A DNA stretch of 64,000 nucleotides from Bacillus sp. Marseille-Q1617 (GTDB taxonomy: Bacteria > Bacillota > Bacilli > Bacillales > Bacillaceae_B): the NCBI RefSeq assembly GCF_903645295.1, contig NZ_CAHJXM010000002.1, positions 100,001 through 164,000 on the forward strand, read 5' to 3'. Positions 32,525 through 41,419 of this stretch are shown here, in pieces. The translations under genes were made by a program, and so were the position numbers. The notes under the pieces were generated by a model. It made no database searches. It saw nothing but the letters and a program-made list of their open reading frames with translations, and was not told where the DNA came from. The first letter of the stretch is position 1. Each line of letters opens with the position of its first letter.

Positions 32525-33889
32525 ATGAATGAGATGTTACAAGAACGGATCCCCCCTCAGAATATAGAAGCGGAACAGGCCGTGCTCGGGGCCATTTTCT
32601 TAGAACCGAGTGCCTTGACCACTGCTTCTGAAGGACTGATCCCTGAAGATTTCTATCGTCACTCTCATCAGAAAATATTCAATGTCATGCTGAAACTCGG
32701 GGATGCCGGTAAAGCGGTCGACCTGATCACGGTGACAGAAGAACTGGCAGCTGCCAAGGAACTTGAGGATGTCGGCGGGGTCGCTTATTTAAGTGAACTT
32801 GCAGGGTCTGTCCCGACTGCTGCCAATATCGAATACTACGCGAAAATCGTAGAAGAAAAGTCTTTACTCAGAAGACTCATCCGAACGGCTACTGATATAG
32901 CGTCCGACGGCTATGCACGCGAAGATGAAGTGGACATGCTTCTCGGAGAAGCGGAAAAAAGCATCATGGAAGTCGCGCAGCGGAAAAATGCCGGTGCCTT
33001 CCATAATATCAAGGACGTACTCGTTCGTACGTACGACAATATTGAAACACTCACTAATCGAAAAGGAGACGTAACCGGGATCCCAACCGGGTTCGCCGAC
33101 TTGGATCATATGACGGCTGGATTCCAAAGAAATGACTTGATCATCGTCGGAGCCCGTCCGTCGATGGGTAAAACCGCCTTCGCCCTGAACATCGCTCAGA
33201 ACGTAGCGGTCAAAGCGAAGGAAAATGTCGCGATCTTCTCGCTTGAGATGGGTGCGGAGCAGCTGGTCATGCGTATGCTCTGTGCTGAAGGAAACATCAA
33301 CGCGCAAAACCTCCGTACAGGGGAACTTACGGACGAAGATTGGAGAAAGCTGACGATGGCAATGGGAAGCCTTTCGAATGCCGGTATCTATATCGATGAT
33401 ACACCGGGGATCAAGGTCGGGGAAATCCGTTCGAAATGCCGCCGTCTCGCGCAGGAGCACGGACTCGGCATGATCCTGATCGATTACCTGCAGCTCATCC
33501 AGGGGAATGGACGCGGAGGCGAGAACCGTCAGCAGGAGGTTTCTGAAATCTCCCGTTCATTGAAAGGACTTGCCCGTGAGCTTCAGGTCCCTGTCATCGC
33601 CCTTTCCCAGCTCTCCCGTGGAGTGGAGCAGCGTCAGGACAAGCGTCCGATGATGTCCGATATCCGTGAATCAGGGAGTATCGAGCAGGATGCCGATATC
33701 GTAGCCTTCCTATACCGTGAAGATTACTACGACCATGACGCAGAAAATAAAAACATCATTGAAATCATCATCGCTAAGCAGCGTAACGGTCCGGTAGGGA
33801 ATGTATCGCTTGCTTTCGTGAAGGAATACAATAAGTTCGTTAATCTGGAACGGCGGTTTGATGATTCCGGGGTTCCGCCGGGGGCTTAG
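32525..33889 (+). CDS. dnaC: Replicative DNA helicase DnaC (DnaB family)
   Basis: 454-residue hexameric helicase that unwinds the fork (dnaC in Bacillus, dnaB in E. coli). N-terminal domain RIPPQNIEAEQAVLGAIFLEP, linker, RecA-like core with Walker A GARPSMGKTAFALN near 215, IFSLEMGAEQLVMRM, Walker B MILIDYLQLI, SRSLKGLARELQVPVIALSQLSR and arginine finger region near the end. No intein. GGAGG site upstream. Terminator follows. Confidence 0.98.
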   Translation: MNEMLQERIPPQNIEAEQAVLGAIFLEPSALTTASEGLIPEDFYRHSHQKIFNVMLKLGDAGKAVDLITVTEELAAAKELEDVGGVAYLSELAGSVPTAANIEYYAKIVEEKSLLRRLIRTATDIASDGYAREDEVDMLLGEAEKSIMEVAQRKNAGAFHNIKDVLVRTYDNIETLTNRKGDVTGIPTGFADLDHMTAGFQRNDLIIVGARPSMGKTAFALNIAQNVAVKAKENVAIFSLEMGAEQLVMRMLCAEGNINAQNLRTGELTDEDWRKLTMAMGSLSNAGIYIDDTPGIKVGEIRSKCRRLAQEHGLGMILIDYLQLIQGNGRGGENRQQEVSEISRSLKGLARELQVPVIALSQLSRGVEQRQDKRPMMSDIRESGSIEQDADIVAFLYREDYYDHDAENKNIIEIIIAKQRNGPVGNVSLAFVKEYNKFVNLERRFDDSGVPPGA

Positions 33890-33917
33890 ATCAGCCTCCG
33901 GATTGATAGATATGGAC

Positions 33918-33953
33918 GAAAAAACCAAGCATGGTGTATGCTTGGTTTTTTTG
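33918..33953. terminator. Terminator between dnaC and the ABC gene
   Basis: AAAAAACCAAGCAT, loop, ATGCTTGGTTTTTTT; works for both convergent genes. Confidence 0.88.
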
Positions 33954-33957
33954 CGTC

Positions 33958-35681
33958 TTATAAAATCGTCGCATGCTGATGAGCATGAAGCTTCGTAAAG
34001 ATCCCATCCTCAATCGACAATAACTCTTCATGCGTCCCATCTTCTGCAATCCCGTTCTCGGTTACCACAAGGATACGGTCCGCTTTCCGAATTGTTGCCA
34101 GACGGTGGGCGATGACCAGCGTCGTGCGGTCTTTCGCGAGTTCGTTCAGCGCATCCTGGATGATGGCTTCAGTCTCTGTATCAAGTGCTGATGTCGCTTC
34201 ATCAAGAATCAGGATCTGAGGATTCTTCAAAAACATTCTCGCGATTGATAACCGCTGCTTCTGACCGCCAATAACTTCAATCCGCGCTCTCCGATCTGTG
34301 TATCATAGTCATCGGGAAGCGACGCAATCAGCTCGGTCAAGTGAGCCCGTCTCGATGCTTCCTCGATCTCTTCCTGGGTCGCATCCAATCTTCCATAAGC
34401 GATATTCTCACGGAGCGTCCCGGTGAACAGGAAGACGTCCTGCTGCACGATCCCGATCTGTGAACGGAGCGACTCCTTTGTCATATCCCTGATGTCGATT
34501 CCATCGATTGTGATCGAGCCTGCCTCGATATCGTAGAAACGCGGGATCAACGAGCAGATTGTCGTTTTTCCAGCTCCGGATGGGCCGACGAATGCCACGG
34601 TCTGCCCCGGCTCGATCGCGAACGACAAATCATTCAGGATCGGCCGTTCCGGTTCGTATCCAAAGTGGACACGGTCAAACTCGATACGTCCTTTTAAGGT
34701 AGATACTTCTACTGCATCGGGGCGGTTTTCAATATCCGGCTCCATATCCATTAGCTCCGTGAACCGCTTGAAGCCGGCCATCCCTTTTGGATAAAGTTCA
34801 AGCAGTGCGGAGATTTTATCGATCGGTTTGAACAGGACATTGATGTAAAGGATGAAGGCTACCAGCTCCCCGTAAGTAAGGGCACCAGAGAAGCTCAGCC
34901 AAGCCCCGTATACGAGAATCACAAGCGTCATCAACCGCGTCGTGATATAAATCCCCGACAGGTTCACACTCATGACATTGTACGCTTTCAGTTTTGACTT
35001 TCGGAAGAACTGGTTGTTTTCATTGAAGCGGTCCATCTCGTATTGTTCATTTGTAAAAGACTGAACCACCCGCGATCCGGAAACGCTGTCCTCCACCCTG
35101 CTGTTCACATCTGCGATATTGCCGTACATCTTTGTCCATGCTTTATTCATCTTGATATTTGAAACCGAAATCAGCCAGACAAGGAATGGAACGATGATGA
35201 TCGCAACAAGTGCGAGTTTCACGTTGATCGTCAGCATGATCCAGAAGGCCCCGATGAACGTCATGACCGCAATGAATAAATCCTCCGGCCCGTGGTGGGC
35301 AAGCTCGCCGATATCCATCAGGTCATTCGTCACCCGGCTCATGATGTGCCCGGTCTTCGTGTTGTCGAAGAAACGGAACGACTGCCGCTGCACATGGTGG
35401 AAAAGTTCACTCCTCATATCGGTCTCGATGTTGATCCCGAGCTTATGCCCCCAGTAGTTCACGACGAACTGCATGCTCGAACTGAGCAGGTACAGAACCA
35501 GAAGGCCTGCACTTACGGCGATAATCGTGCTCCAGTTCCCTTCAGGCAGGAGGGTGTCGATGAACCAGGACACAGCAATCGGAAACCCGAGTTCAAGCAG
35601 TCCGACCAGAACGGCACAAAAGAAATCTATGTAAAACAGCCGCCTGTGAGGACGGTAATAACTGAAAAAACGTCTAATCAT
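33958..35681 (-). pseudogene. ABC exporter (half-transporter), frameshifted in the signature motif
   Basis: Exporter-type half transporter resembling B. subtilis YwjA: six TM helices at the N terminus (MIRRFFSYYRPHRRLFYID), then the ATPase with Walker A GPSGAGKTT. After GERGLKL the frame should read [31 protein letters not shown], but near 34270-34272 one base is missing in the Ser codon of LSGGQ. The first part then runs out into [12 protein letters not shown] and the rest (Walker B, H-loop [13 protein letters not shown]) is in another frame. No slippery run is visible there, so this looks like a plain one-base deletion, or a sequencing error. ATG 35681 has GAGGTGA upstream. Confidence 0.85.
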
Positions 35682-35841
35682 ATCACTCACCTCAATATCC
35701 AATTGTATGTAAAATTCAAAATGCTTATTTAACCATACCAAAAATAAAAATATCGGGCTATTACTTTTTTATCAGTCAGGCTCTCTGATGCGTTAAAGCA
35801 CCGAGGGACGGGCCTTTAGTATGATAAAGTGAACTCCTTTT

Positions 35842-35879
35842 CACGAACATAAATATAGATACATATAATAATGTTCGTG
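35842..35879. promoter_or_regulatory. PurR operator (paired PurBoxes) of purA
   Basis: Inverted half-sites CACGAACAT (35842-35850) and ATGTTCGTG (35871-35879), 20 bp apart, just before the purA -35. B. subtilis PurR binds two inverted CGAA-containing PurBoxes upstream of purine genes including purA; PRPP relieves repression. Match is by motif. Confidence 0.8.
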
Positions 35880-35885
35880 TTTTGA

Positions 35886-35914
35886 TTGACTTTCTACTCT
35901 ACTGTTGATAAAAT
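35886..35914 (+). promoter_or_regulatory. Sigma-A promoter of purA
   Basis: TTGACT (35886-35891), 17-bp spacer, TAAAAT (35909-35914), directly after the PurBoxes. Confidence 0.75.
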
Positions 35915-35965
35915 GAGTTTGTTTGAAAAAAGAGGGAATACTAATTCCCGTCGGAGGTGCTTAAT

Positions 35966-37258
35966 ATGTCTTCAGTAGTAGTAGTAGGAACACAATGGGG
36001 AGACGAAGGAAAAGGAAAGATCACTGACTTCCTTTCTGAACATGCAGAAGTAATCGCACGTTACCAAGGTGGTAATAACGCAGGTCATACAATTAAGTTT
36101 GACGGTGAAACATATAAGCTACATTTAATTCCTTCTGGTATTTTCTATAATGAAAAAATCTCGGTCATCGGGAACGGGATGGTTGTCGATCCGAAAGCAT
36201 TGGTAAAAGAACTTAAATACTTACACGATCGTGACGTCACGACTGAAAACTTACGAATCAGCAACCGTGCGCACGTCATCCTTCCTTACCACTTAAAGCT
36301 TGATGAAGTGGAAGAAGAGCGCAAAGGCGCCAACAAGATCGGTACGACGAAAAAAGGGATCGGTCCTGCATACATGGATAAAGCAGCACGTATCGGAATC
36401 CGTATCGCTGACCTTCTTGACCGTGCATCGTTCGAAGAAAAGCTTGCACGCAACCTTGAAGAAAAGAACCGCCTTCTAGAGCGTTTCTATGAAACAGAAG
36501 GATTCAAAATCGAGGATATCCTTGATGAGTACTATGAGTACGGCCAGCAGATCAAGAAGTACGTAGTTGATACATCCGTTGTATTGAACGATGCGATTGA
36601 CAACGGCCGCCGTGTCCTTTTTGAAGGTGCACAAGGGGTTATGCTTGATATCGACCAGGGTACATACCCATTCGTTACATCTTCGAACCCTGTAGCGGGC
36701 GGAGTGACGATCGGTTCCGGTGTCGGCCCTACGAAGATCAATCACGTCGTGGGTGTTTCCAAAGCTTACACGACCCGTGTCGGTGACGGTCCATTCCCGA
36801 CTGAACTGAACAATGAAATCGGAGATCAAATCCGTGAAGTCGGCCGTGAGTATGGTACGACGACTGGACGCGCGCGCCGTGTCGGCTGGTTTGACAGCGT
36901 GGTCGTACGTCATGCACGCCGTGTGAGCGGACTGACGGATCTTTCTCTTAACTCAATCGATGTATTGACAGGCATCGAAACATTGAAAATCTGTGTCGCT
37001 TACAAATATAAAGGCGAAATCATGGAAGAGTTCCCGGCGAACCTTAATATCCTGGCTGAATGCGAGCCGGTATACGAAGAGCTTCCAGGCTGGACGGAAG
37101 ACATCACAGGATGCAAGACGCTGTCTGAGCTTCCTGAAAATGCACGCCACTATTTAGAGCGCGTATCTCAACTGACAGGTATTCCGCTTTCCATCTTCTC
37201 TGTCGGACCGGATCGTTCCCAAACAAATGTGGTCCGCAGTGTTTGGAGTGCAAGATAA
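35966..37258 (+). CDS. purA: Adenylosuccinate synthetase
   Basis: 430-residue enzyme joining IMP and aspartate with GTP, first committed step to AMP. P-loop-like [11 protein letters not shown] at residues 8-18, [30 protein letters not shown], and the C-terminal [14 protein letters not shown] 35966 follows CGGAGGTG; the in-frame GTG three codons earlier overlaps that site. Monocistronic, with its own operator and terminator. Confidence 0.98.
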   Translation: MSSVVVVGTQWGDEGKGKITDFLSEHAEVIARYQGGNNAGHTIKFDGETYKLHLIPSGIFYNEKISVIGNGMVVDPKALVKELKYLHDRDVTTENLRISNRAHVILPYHLKLDEVEEERKGANKIGTTKKGIGPAYMDKAARIGIRIADLLDRASFEEKLARNLEEKNRLLERFYETEGFKIEDILDEYYEYGQQIKKYVVDTSVVLNDAIDNGRRVLFEGAQGVMLDIDQGTYPFVTSSNPVAGGVTIGSGVGPTKINHVVGVSKAYTTRVGDGPFPTELNNEIGDQIREVGREYGTTTGRARRVGWFDSVVVRHARRVSGLTDLSLNSIDVLTGIETLKICVAYKYKGEIMEEFPANLNILAECEPVYEELPGWTEDITGCKTLSELPENARHYLERVSQLTGIPLSIFSVGPDRSQTNVVRSVWSAR

Positions 37259-37263
37259 TTTTT

Positions 37264-37306
37264 ATAAAAAAGAAGCTGATCCATCATTGTGGATCAGCTT
37301 CTTTCG
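37264..37306. terminator. Terminator between purA and the K+ channel gene
   Basis: AAGAAGCTGATCCA, six-base loop, TGGATCAGCTTCTTT; serves both convergent genes. Confidence 0.88.
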
Positions 37307-37311
37307 TTTAT

Positions 37312-38340
37312 TCAGTTGATCGCCGTGAGCTGTTCAAAAACACGATCGTGACAAACCACATAAAGGACGTCGGTATTGTGCAATTCACGGTTGATGGCAT
37401 CCGTGAAGTCCATACTGTCATTGACTGCGAGCAATATGGCCCCTTTTTGCAGAAGTTCTTCCGACGCTTCTTTGATTGTCTTCCATTCAGGGTTCGGCTT
37501 CAGTTCATGAATATTATTGCCGTAACGCTTACTCAGCAGCTGCCTGAACAGACTGGTCGTTCCAGGGTGAATCGTCGCTTTTGCCATTAAAAAAGAGACC
37601 GAATCAGTGGAAAGGATGAAATCCTCGACGGCAATATGCTTGAATTTAGGGATATGCCGGTCTTCTGAAATCTCTACAATCGTATGGATTTCTTTTTCAT
37701 ATGTTTTCGACAAACCTTCAACCGCTGAAGCAATCAAGAGCGTCTTCCCATCAATCAGCGATGGGTCTTCGATGCGCGAATCGGAAAAGATCGCGACTCT
37801 CTTCGCCTCAAGGATATTTGCCCGCAGTAATATGTCTTCATCCGACGGGTCCCCTTGAATATAATGGATTTGTTCATGATCGACTGGCGATTCACTGAGT
37901 GTATCGATCAGCACCATTTCTACTTCAGGCGAATGAGCCAGCACTTCAGTAATAGCCCGTTCCGTCTTCTTGGACCAGTTGATATAGATAAAATGATCAT
38001 TCATGGTATACTCAAGCTTCCCTTCCCGTTTGTATTTTTGAAACGTCGTGATGGCATCCACCGTTTTGCTGATCAAGACCCCGATGATCCCGATTCCGAA
38101 GATAAAGAGGAAAATGCCCAGCAGGCGTCCGCCCACGGTGACGGGATAATAATCCCCATATCCGACAGTGGTCAACGTGGTCATCGTCCACCAGAAGCCG
38201 TCAAACAATGAAGGAAAGCCTTCCGGTTCTAAAAAATATATACCGAACGTACCCAATAATATAATGATAATGGATAACAATAAGATAAAACCGAAATCCA
38301 TTTTGGATACTTGTTTCCATAGTCTCATAAAAATGGCCAT
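37312..38340 (-). CDS. Two-TM potassium channel with RCK domain
   Basis: 342-residue K+ channel of the YugO/MthK type. Two TM helices flank the pore with selectivity filter TTVGYGDYYPVT near residue 60; then a regulator-of-K+-conductance (TrkA-N-like) domain (DHFIYINWSKKTERAITEVL, GDPSDEDILLRANILEAKRV) and a C-terminal RCK-C-like part. ATG 38340 is chosen because AAGGAG lies nine bases upstream. In B. subtilis the YugO channel takes part in biofilm signalling; ligand and role here are not known. Divergent from the sigma-W-type operon that starts at 38398. Confidence 0.9.
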   Translation of the reverse strand: MAIFMRLWKQVSKMDFGFILLLSIIIILLGTFGIYFLEPEGFPSLFDGFWWTMTTLTTVGYGDYYPVTVGGRLLGIFLFIFGIGIIGVLISKTVDAITTFQKYKREGKLEYTMNDHFIYINWSKKTERAITEVLAHSPEVEMVLIDTLSESPVDHEQIHYIQGDPSDEDILLRANILEAKRVAIFSDSRIEDPSLIDGKTLLIASAVEGLSKTYEKEIHTIVEISEDRHIPKFKHIAVEDFILSTDSVSFLMAKATIHPGTTSLFRQLLSKRYGNNIHELKPNPEWKTIKEASEELLQKGAILLAVNDSMDFTDAINRELHNTDVLYVVCHDRVFEQLTAIN

Positions 38341-38397
38341 GCAACCGCTCCTTAGTAAGAAATCATAGTATAATAATACCAATAACCGGGTTGTAAT

Positions 38398-38425
38398 TGA
38401 AACCTTTCCTTTTATGAATCGTATA
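38398..38425 (+). promoter_or_regulatory. Sigma-W-type (ECF) promoter of the four-gene cassette
   Basis: TGAAAC (38398-38403), exactly 16 bp, CGTATA (38420-38425). This is the sigma-W consensus (TGAAAC, N16, CGTA) of Bacillus. It lies 93 bp before the first gene, with an AAGGAGG ribosome site in between. Sigma-W responds to envelope stress and membrane-active peptides. Confidence 0.82.
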
Positions 38426-38517
38426 CATAGAGAGTGATTTGGGAGATGGCCGGTTTTTCATCGTTCCGACAAGAAAAAACGATATAGAAGAAAACAACAC
38501 CAAGGAGGAGGATAAGG

Positions 38518-38979
38518 ATGAGACCCATATTGGAATACCGTTTGCTTAAGGGCATGAACGGCTTCGAGCCCATTTTTCATTATCCGGATATCGAACTCGA
38601 ACAGATCCTTGCCCGCAGGGAATGTGAGTTTTTTGTCAAGGAAGGCATCACCTACAAACAGGTCTCCTCAGCAAAGGAAGGGAACCTCTTTCTTATTTAT
38701 GTAGAAATATTTGAAGAAGAGCCTGTCAAGGATCCGCTGTTTCCGCCGCAGGGGCTGCTGCTCGAGATCCGCGAGCTGAATATGCGGAAGAATCATCCGA
38801 TCATAAAACAGGACACGTACGAAGAGCACCTTGATATTCTGAGTGTCATCGGTTCTGTATATATCTATATAGATGGTGCGGAGTATGAACGGGACTCTGC
38901 TGAAATCGATGAAGACCGATCCGTTTATATCTTATATGTGAAAGCAACTGGCGTAATGCTGGAGGAGGAAGCACAATGA
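38518..38979 (+). CDS. Unknown soluble protein, first gene of the ATP-grasp cassette
   Basis: 153-residue acidic protein without signal peptide or TM segment; I do not recognise a named family. It looks like a compact alpha/beta protein (RRECEFFVKEGITYKQVSS, NLFLIYVEIFEEE, VIGSVYIYIDGAEYERDSAEID). Ends ATGA-overlapped with the lipoprotein gene, so it is coupled to it. Being first behind a sigma-W-type promoter, it is probably made under envelope stress and acts in the cytosol with the ATP-grasp enzyme; that is inference. Confidence 0.75.
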   Translation: MRPILEYRLLKGMNGFEPIFHYPDIELEQILARRECEFFVKEGITYKQVSSAKEGNLFLIYVEIFEEEPVKDPLFPPQGLLLEIRELNMRKNHPIIKQDTYEEHLDILSVIGSVYIYIDGAEYERDSAEIDEDRSVYILYVKATGVMLEEEAQ

Positions 38980-39287
38980 ACAAAACGAAAAAAATGATGG
39001 CGGGAGTCGTCGCGTCCGTCATGGCCATTTCCGTCACAGGCTGCGGGAACAATCAGGAACTGCCGCCTGAGCCGACGGACACCGACTGCGACGACTGGGA
39101 TTGGGATGACGAAAGCGGTACGTACTACTGTGATGACAGCCGCTCCTCTCATTTCGGCTACTTCTGGTTCGCCGGCCGAATGTTTAAAAATAAATCCAGC
39201 CTGAAGAATTATTCCGGCTACAAATCCTATTCGAAATCGTATAAATCAGGCATAGGAAGCGGATCGAAAGGCGGTTTCGGAGGGTAA
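38976..39287 (+). CDS. Small lipoprotein with acidic/Cys core and Gly-rich C terminus
   Basis: 103-residue lipoprotein: Lys-rich N terminus, hydrophobic stretch, lipobox VTGC with Cys at residue 24. The mature part has an acidic Trp/Cys block (CDDWDWDDESGTYYCDD), an aromatic block (HFGYFWFAGRMF), a Ser/Tyr/Lys stretch and ends GSGSKGGFGG. It resembles the YgiB/YjfM (DUF1190) lipoproteins that accompany YgiC/YjfC ATP-grasp enzymes in E. coli. The last glycine codons double as the ribosome site (GGAGGG) of the next gene. Confidence 0.85.
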   Translation: MNKTKKMMAGVVASVMAISVTGCGNNQELPPEPTDTDCDDWDWDDESGTYYCDDSRSSHFGYFWFAGRMFKNKSSLKNYSGYKSYSKSYKSGIGSGSKGGFGG

Positions 39288-39288
39288 T

Positions 39289-40542
39289 ATGGCTACTTCC
39301 CATCGTGAACAGAGAATCAAATTTTATGAAGGGATATCGGATTTCTGGCATGACCTTTTCGGGATGGAATATGCTCTTTTAGATCTGAAAAAAGAATCGC
39401 ATGAGGTTGTGGCTGCGATTCGTGATGGCTCTGAAAAAGTCTATAAAGTGTACCGGAAAACGGCAGATCTGCTCCGGGAACTCAGTGATGAGTCCCTGCT
39501 GGAGTTAGGCTTTCCCGAGGAATCCCTTTCGTATATACGGTTTAAATCGATCCCCCAGGAATGCATCATCGGCAGGTTTGATTTTGTCGTCAGGGATGAC
39601 GGCAGGGTGAAATTACTGGAGTTCAATAGCGATACACCGACTTTCATTAAGGAGCTATTTCACGTGAATGGCAAAGTGTGTTCGTATTTTTCATGTGAAG
39701 ATCCCAATGATGGGCTTGAAGAGCGGCTGGGTCTTGAGCTGCGTCGATCGCTGCTTGCTTCTTGGCGGACACTGGAGCGGGGCGGCTCGCCGAAGATCGT
39801 ATTTTCATCTCACAGTGATCATGAAGAAGACTATTTGACGACGCGGTACCTGCAATCATTGGCAGGCGTCCCCTCTGAATTTGTCAGCTTGGATCAATTG
39901 CAGATCAGGAGCGGTCGTGAAGCCGGCGTCTATACTCCTTCCGGGGAGCGGATCGATGTTCTGTACCGTCCTACATATCCCGTCGAGCATCTGGTGGATG
40001 ACGTCGATCCTGAAACCGGTGATAAAGTGGGACTGGAGTTGATTAGGCTTGTGCTGGACGGGAAACTGGCTTTGTTGAACCCGCCTTCTGCCTTTTTGAT
40101 GCAGTCAAAAGGAGTGCAGGCCTTGATATGGGGTCTTCATGAGTCGGGCAGCGAGTTTTATACAGAAGAAGAGCATGAATGGATTTCTTCGTTTTTTTTA
40201 CCGACGTATCTGGATCCGGATGCGTTCGAGGAAAGCGGCGTGACCTATGTGCAAAAGCCAGCCTTCGGACGTGAAGGGGACACGGTCAAAATCATTGAAG
40301 CCTCAGGTGAGGTCGTGATGAAGGATCCGAAAGAAACGTATAAAGAATCATTGCCTGTCTATCAGGAGTATATCGAACTGCCGCGTTGTGACATCAGGGT
40401 TGATGCAGGTGTTGTGGAGGCAAGCCTGATGGCCGGCAGTTTCATCATAAACGGTACAGCGGGTGCCGTCGGGTATCGCGCCGGCAATGCCATCACCGAC
40501 AACGAATCATACTTCCTTCCGATTGGGTTCGGGGAAGATTAA
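39289..40542 (+). CDS. Glutathionylspermidine-synthase-like ATP-grasp ligase (YgiC/YjfC family)
   Basis: 417-residue ATP-grasp enzyme of the GSP_synth family. Visible motifs: RFDFVVRDDGRVKLLEFNSDTPT (substrate/Mg part), NPPSAFLMQSKGVQALIWGL, KPAFGREGDTVKI (nucleotide-binding loop), VYQEYIELP and a final glycine-rich GTAGAVGYRAGNAITDNESYFLPIGF. True GSP synthetase joins the glycine carboxyl of glutathione to spermidine; YgiC/YjfC enzymes lack the amidase half and their substrates are unproven. ATG starts two bases after the lipoprotein stop, so stoichiometric coupling is likely. Confidence 0.9.
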   Translation: MATSHREQRIKFYEGISDFWHDLFGMEYALLDLKKESHEVVAAIRDGSEKVYKVYRKTADLLRELSDESLLELGFPEESLSYIRFKSIPQECIIGRFDFVVRDDGRVKLLEFNSDTPTFIKELFHVNGKVCSYFSCEDPNDGLEERLGLELRRSLLASWRTLERGGSPKIVFSSHSDHEEDYLTTRYLQSLAGVPSEFVSLDQLQIRSGREAGVYTPSGERIDVLYRPTYPVEHLVDDVDPETGDKVGLELIRLVLDGKLALLNPPSAFLMQSKGVQALIWGLHESGSEFYTEEEHEWISSFFLPTYLDPDAFEESGVTYVQKPAFGREGDTVKIIEASGEVVMKDPKETYKESLPVYQEYIELPRCDIRVDAGVVEASLMAGSFIINGTAGAVGYRAGNAITDNESYFLPIGFGED

Positions 40543-40557
40543 AAAGGAGAGAAATCC

Positions 40558-40971
40558 ATGCAAATCATTACAAGTGAAGCACTTATCAGTTTTCTTGCCC
40601 ATGTCGGCACCGGTCTTGGACTCATGATCCTCGGTGTCATCGTATTCGCATTCACCACCAAATTCTCGGAAGCCACCCTCATTCGCGAAGGCAATGTGGC
40701 CGTCGCGCTGAAACTGTGGGGAAAAGCCATTGGGCTCGCAATCGTCATCTACACCGTCTGGGCGAACAGCGTCAGTTTATTCGATGCCTTCATATGGGGC
40801 TTGATCGGTATCGCCACACAGGTCATCGCGTACTGGATCATCGAGTACGTATTGACGCCTAAGACGAACCTGGCCAAAAAAGTGGAAGAAGGAAACGTCG
40901 CGATCGGATTCAGTTTGTTTTCGGTTTCGATTGTGGTTGGGTTGGTCGTGGCGGCTAGTTTGACTTATTGA
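40558..40971 (+). CDS. DUF350 family membrane protein (YjfL-like)
   Basis: 137-residue protein with four TM helices, two repeated halves (VGTGLGLMILGVIVFAFTTKFSE, then NVAIGFSLFSVSIVVGLVVAA), as in DUF350/YjfL. In proteobacteria DUF350 proteins sit beside YjfC/YjfM. AAGGAGAG site upstream. Closes the cassette; function unknown, likely membrane anchor or channel-like partner. Confidence 0.9.
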   Translation: MQIITSEALISFLAHVGTGLGLMILGVIVFAFTTKFSEATLIREGNVAVALKLWGKAIGLAIVIYTVWANSVSLFDAFIWGLIGIATQVIAYWIIEYVLTPKTNLAKKVEEGNVAIGFSLFSVSIVVGLVVAASLTY

Positions 40972-41076
40972 GGTGTTTGGGGTTGGGATAGGATGAGGCT
41001 GCAGCTTGGTTCCTGGGATGGGGCTGGGCTGTGGTTTTTTTTGTTTAGCGAGGCGGTTGGCGTCTTAAAACATGGT

Positions 41077-41173
41077 AGTTGAAAATAAAAGTGCCAAAGT
41101 TGAAAATAAATATACAAAAGTTGAAAATAAAATCGTGAAAGTTGAAAACAAAAGTTCAATAGTTGAAAATAAA
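41077..41173. repeat. Five AGTTGAAAATAAA motifs with exact 21-bp period
   Basis: Motif starts at 41077, 41098, 41119, 41140 and 41161, each 21 bp apart: AGTTGAAAATAAA four times and AGTTGAAAACAAA once; the eight bases between vary. Because 21 is a multiple of three, a 51-codon frame from ATG 41072 reads VENK every seven residues, but it has no ribosome site. The rest of the 448-bp gap (40972-41419) holds a T-run at 41033-41043 and no gene. Confidence 0.85.
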
Positions 41174-41419
41174 CCCACTAATATTCAACTTCTAAGGTTC
41201 ATTCATTCATTTCTAGAACCCAATTGAGGGTTAAATGCTAATCTTTCAAGATTAAAAACATTAATTTGTCTATTTTGATAAAAAATTTCTACATAGTTAG
41301 TTCATTCATTTAATATTTGAACTCTGAAATTAATATTCCTTTGTTACGTTAAGAGAATTAGCAGGAGATTTTGCTTTTATACAGAATAAAGTAAGGATAA
41401 CATTGATTGGAGTGATTTA

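Noticed and set aside
34260..34280. Programmed frameshift in the ABC exporter
   Set aside because: No slippery heptamer, no downstream structure evident, and the shift falls in an invariant motif; a deletion or read error is more likely.
40990..41045. Terminator after the DUF350 gene
   Set aside because: There is a T-run at 41033-41043 but I could not find a convincing stem before it.
41072..41227. 51-codon frame over the 21-bp repeats as a peptide gene
   Set aside because: The repeat alone explains the open frame (period divisible by three); no ribosome site precedes the ATG, so I list it as a repeat.
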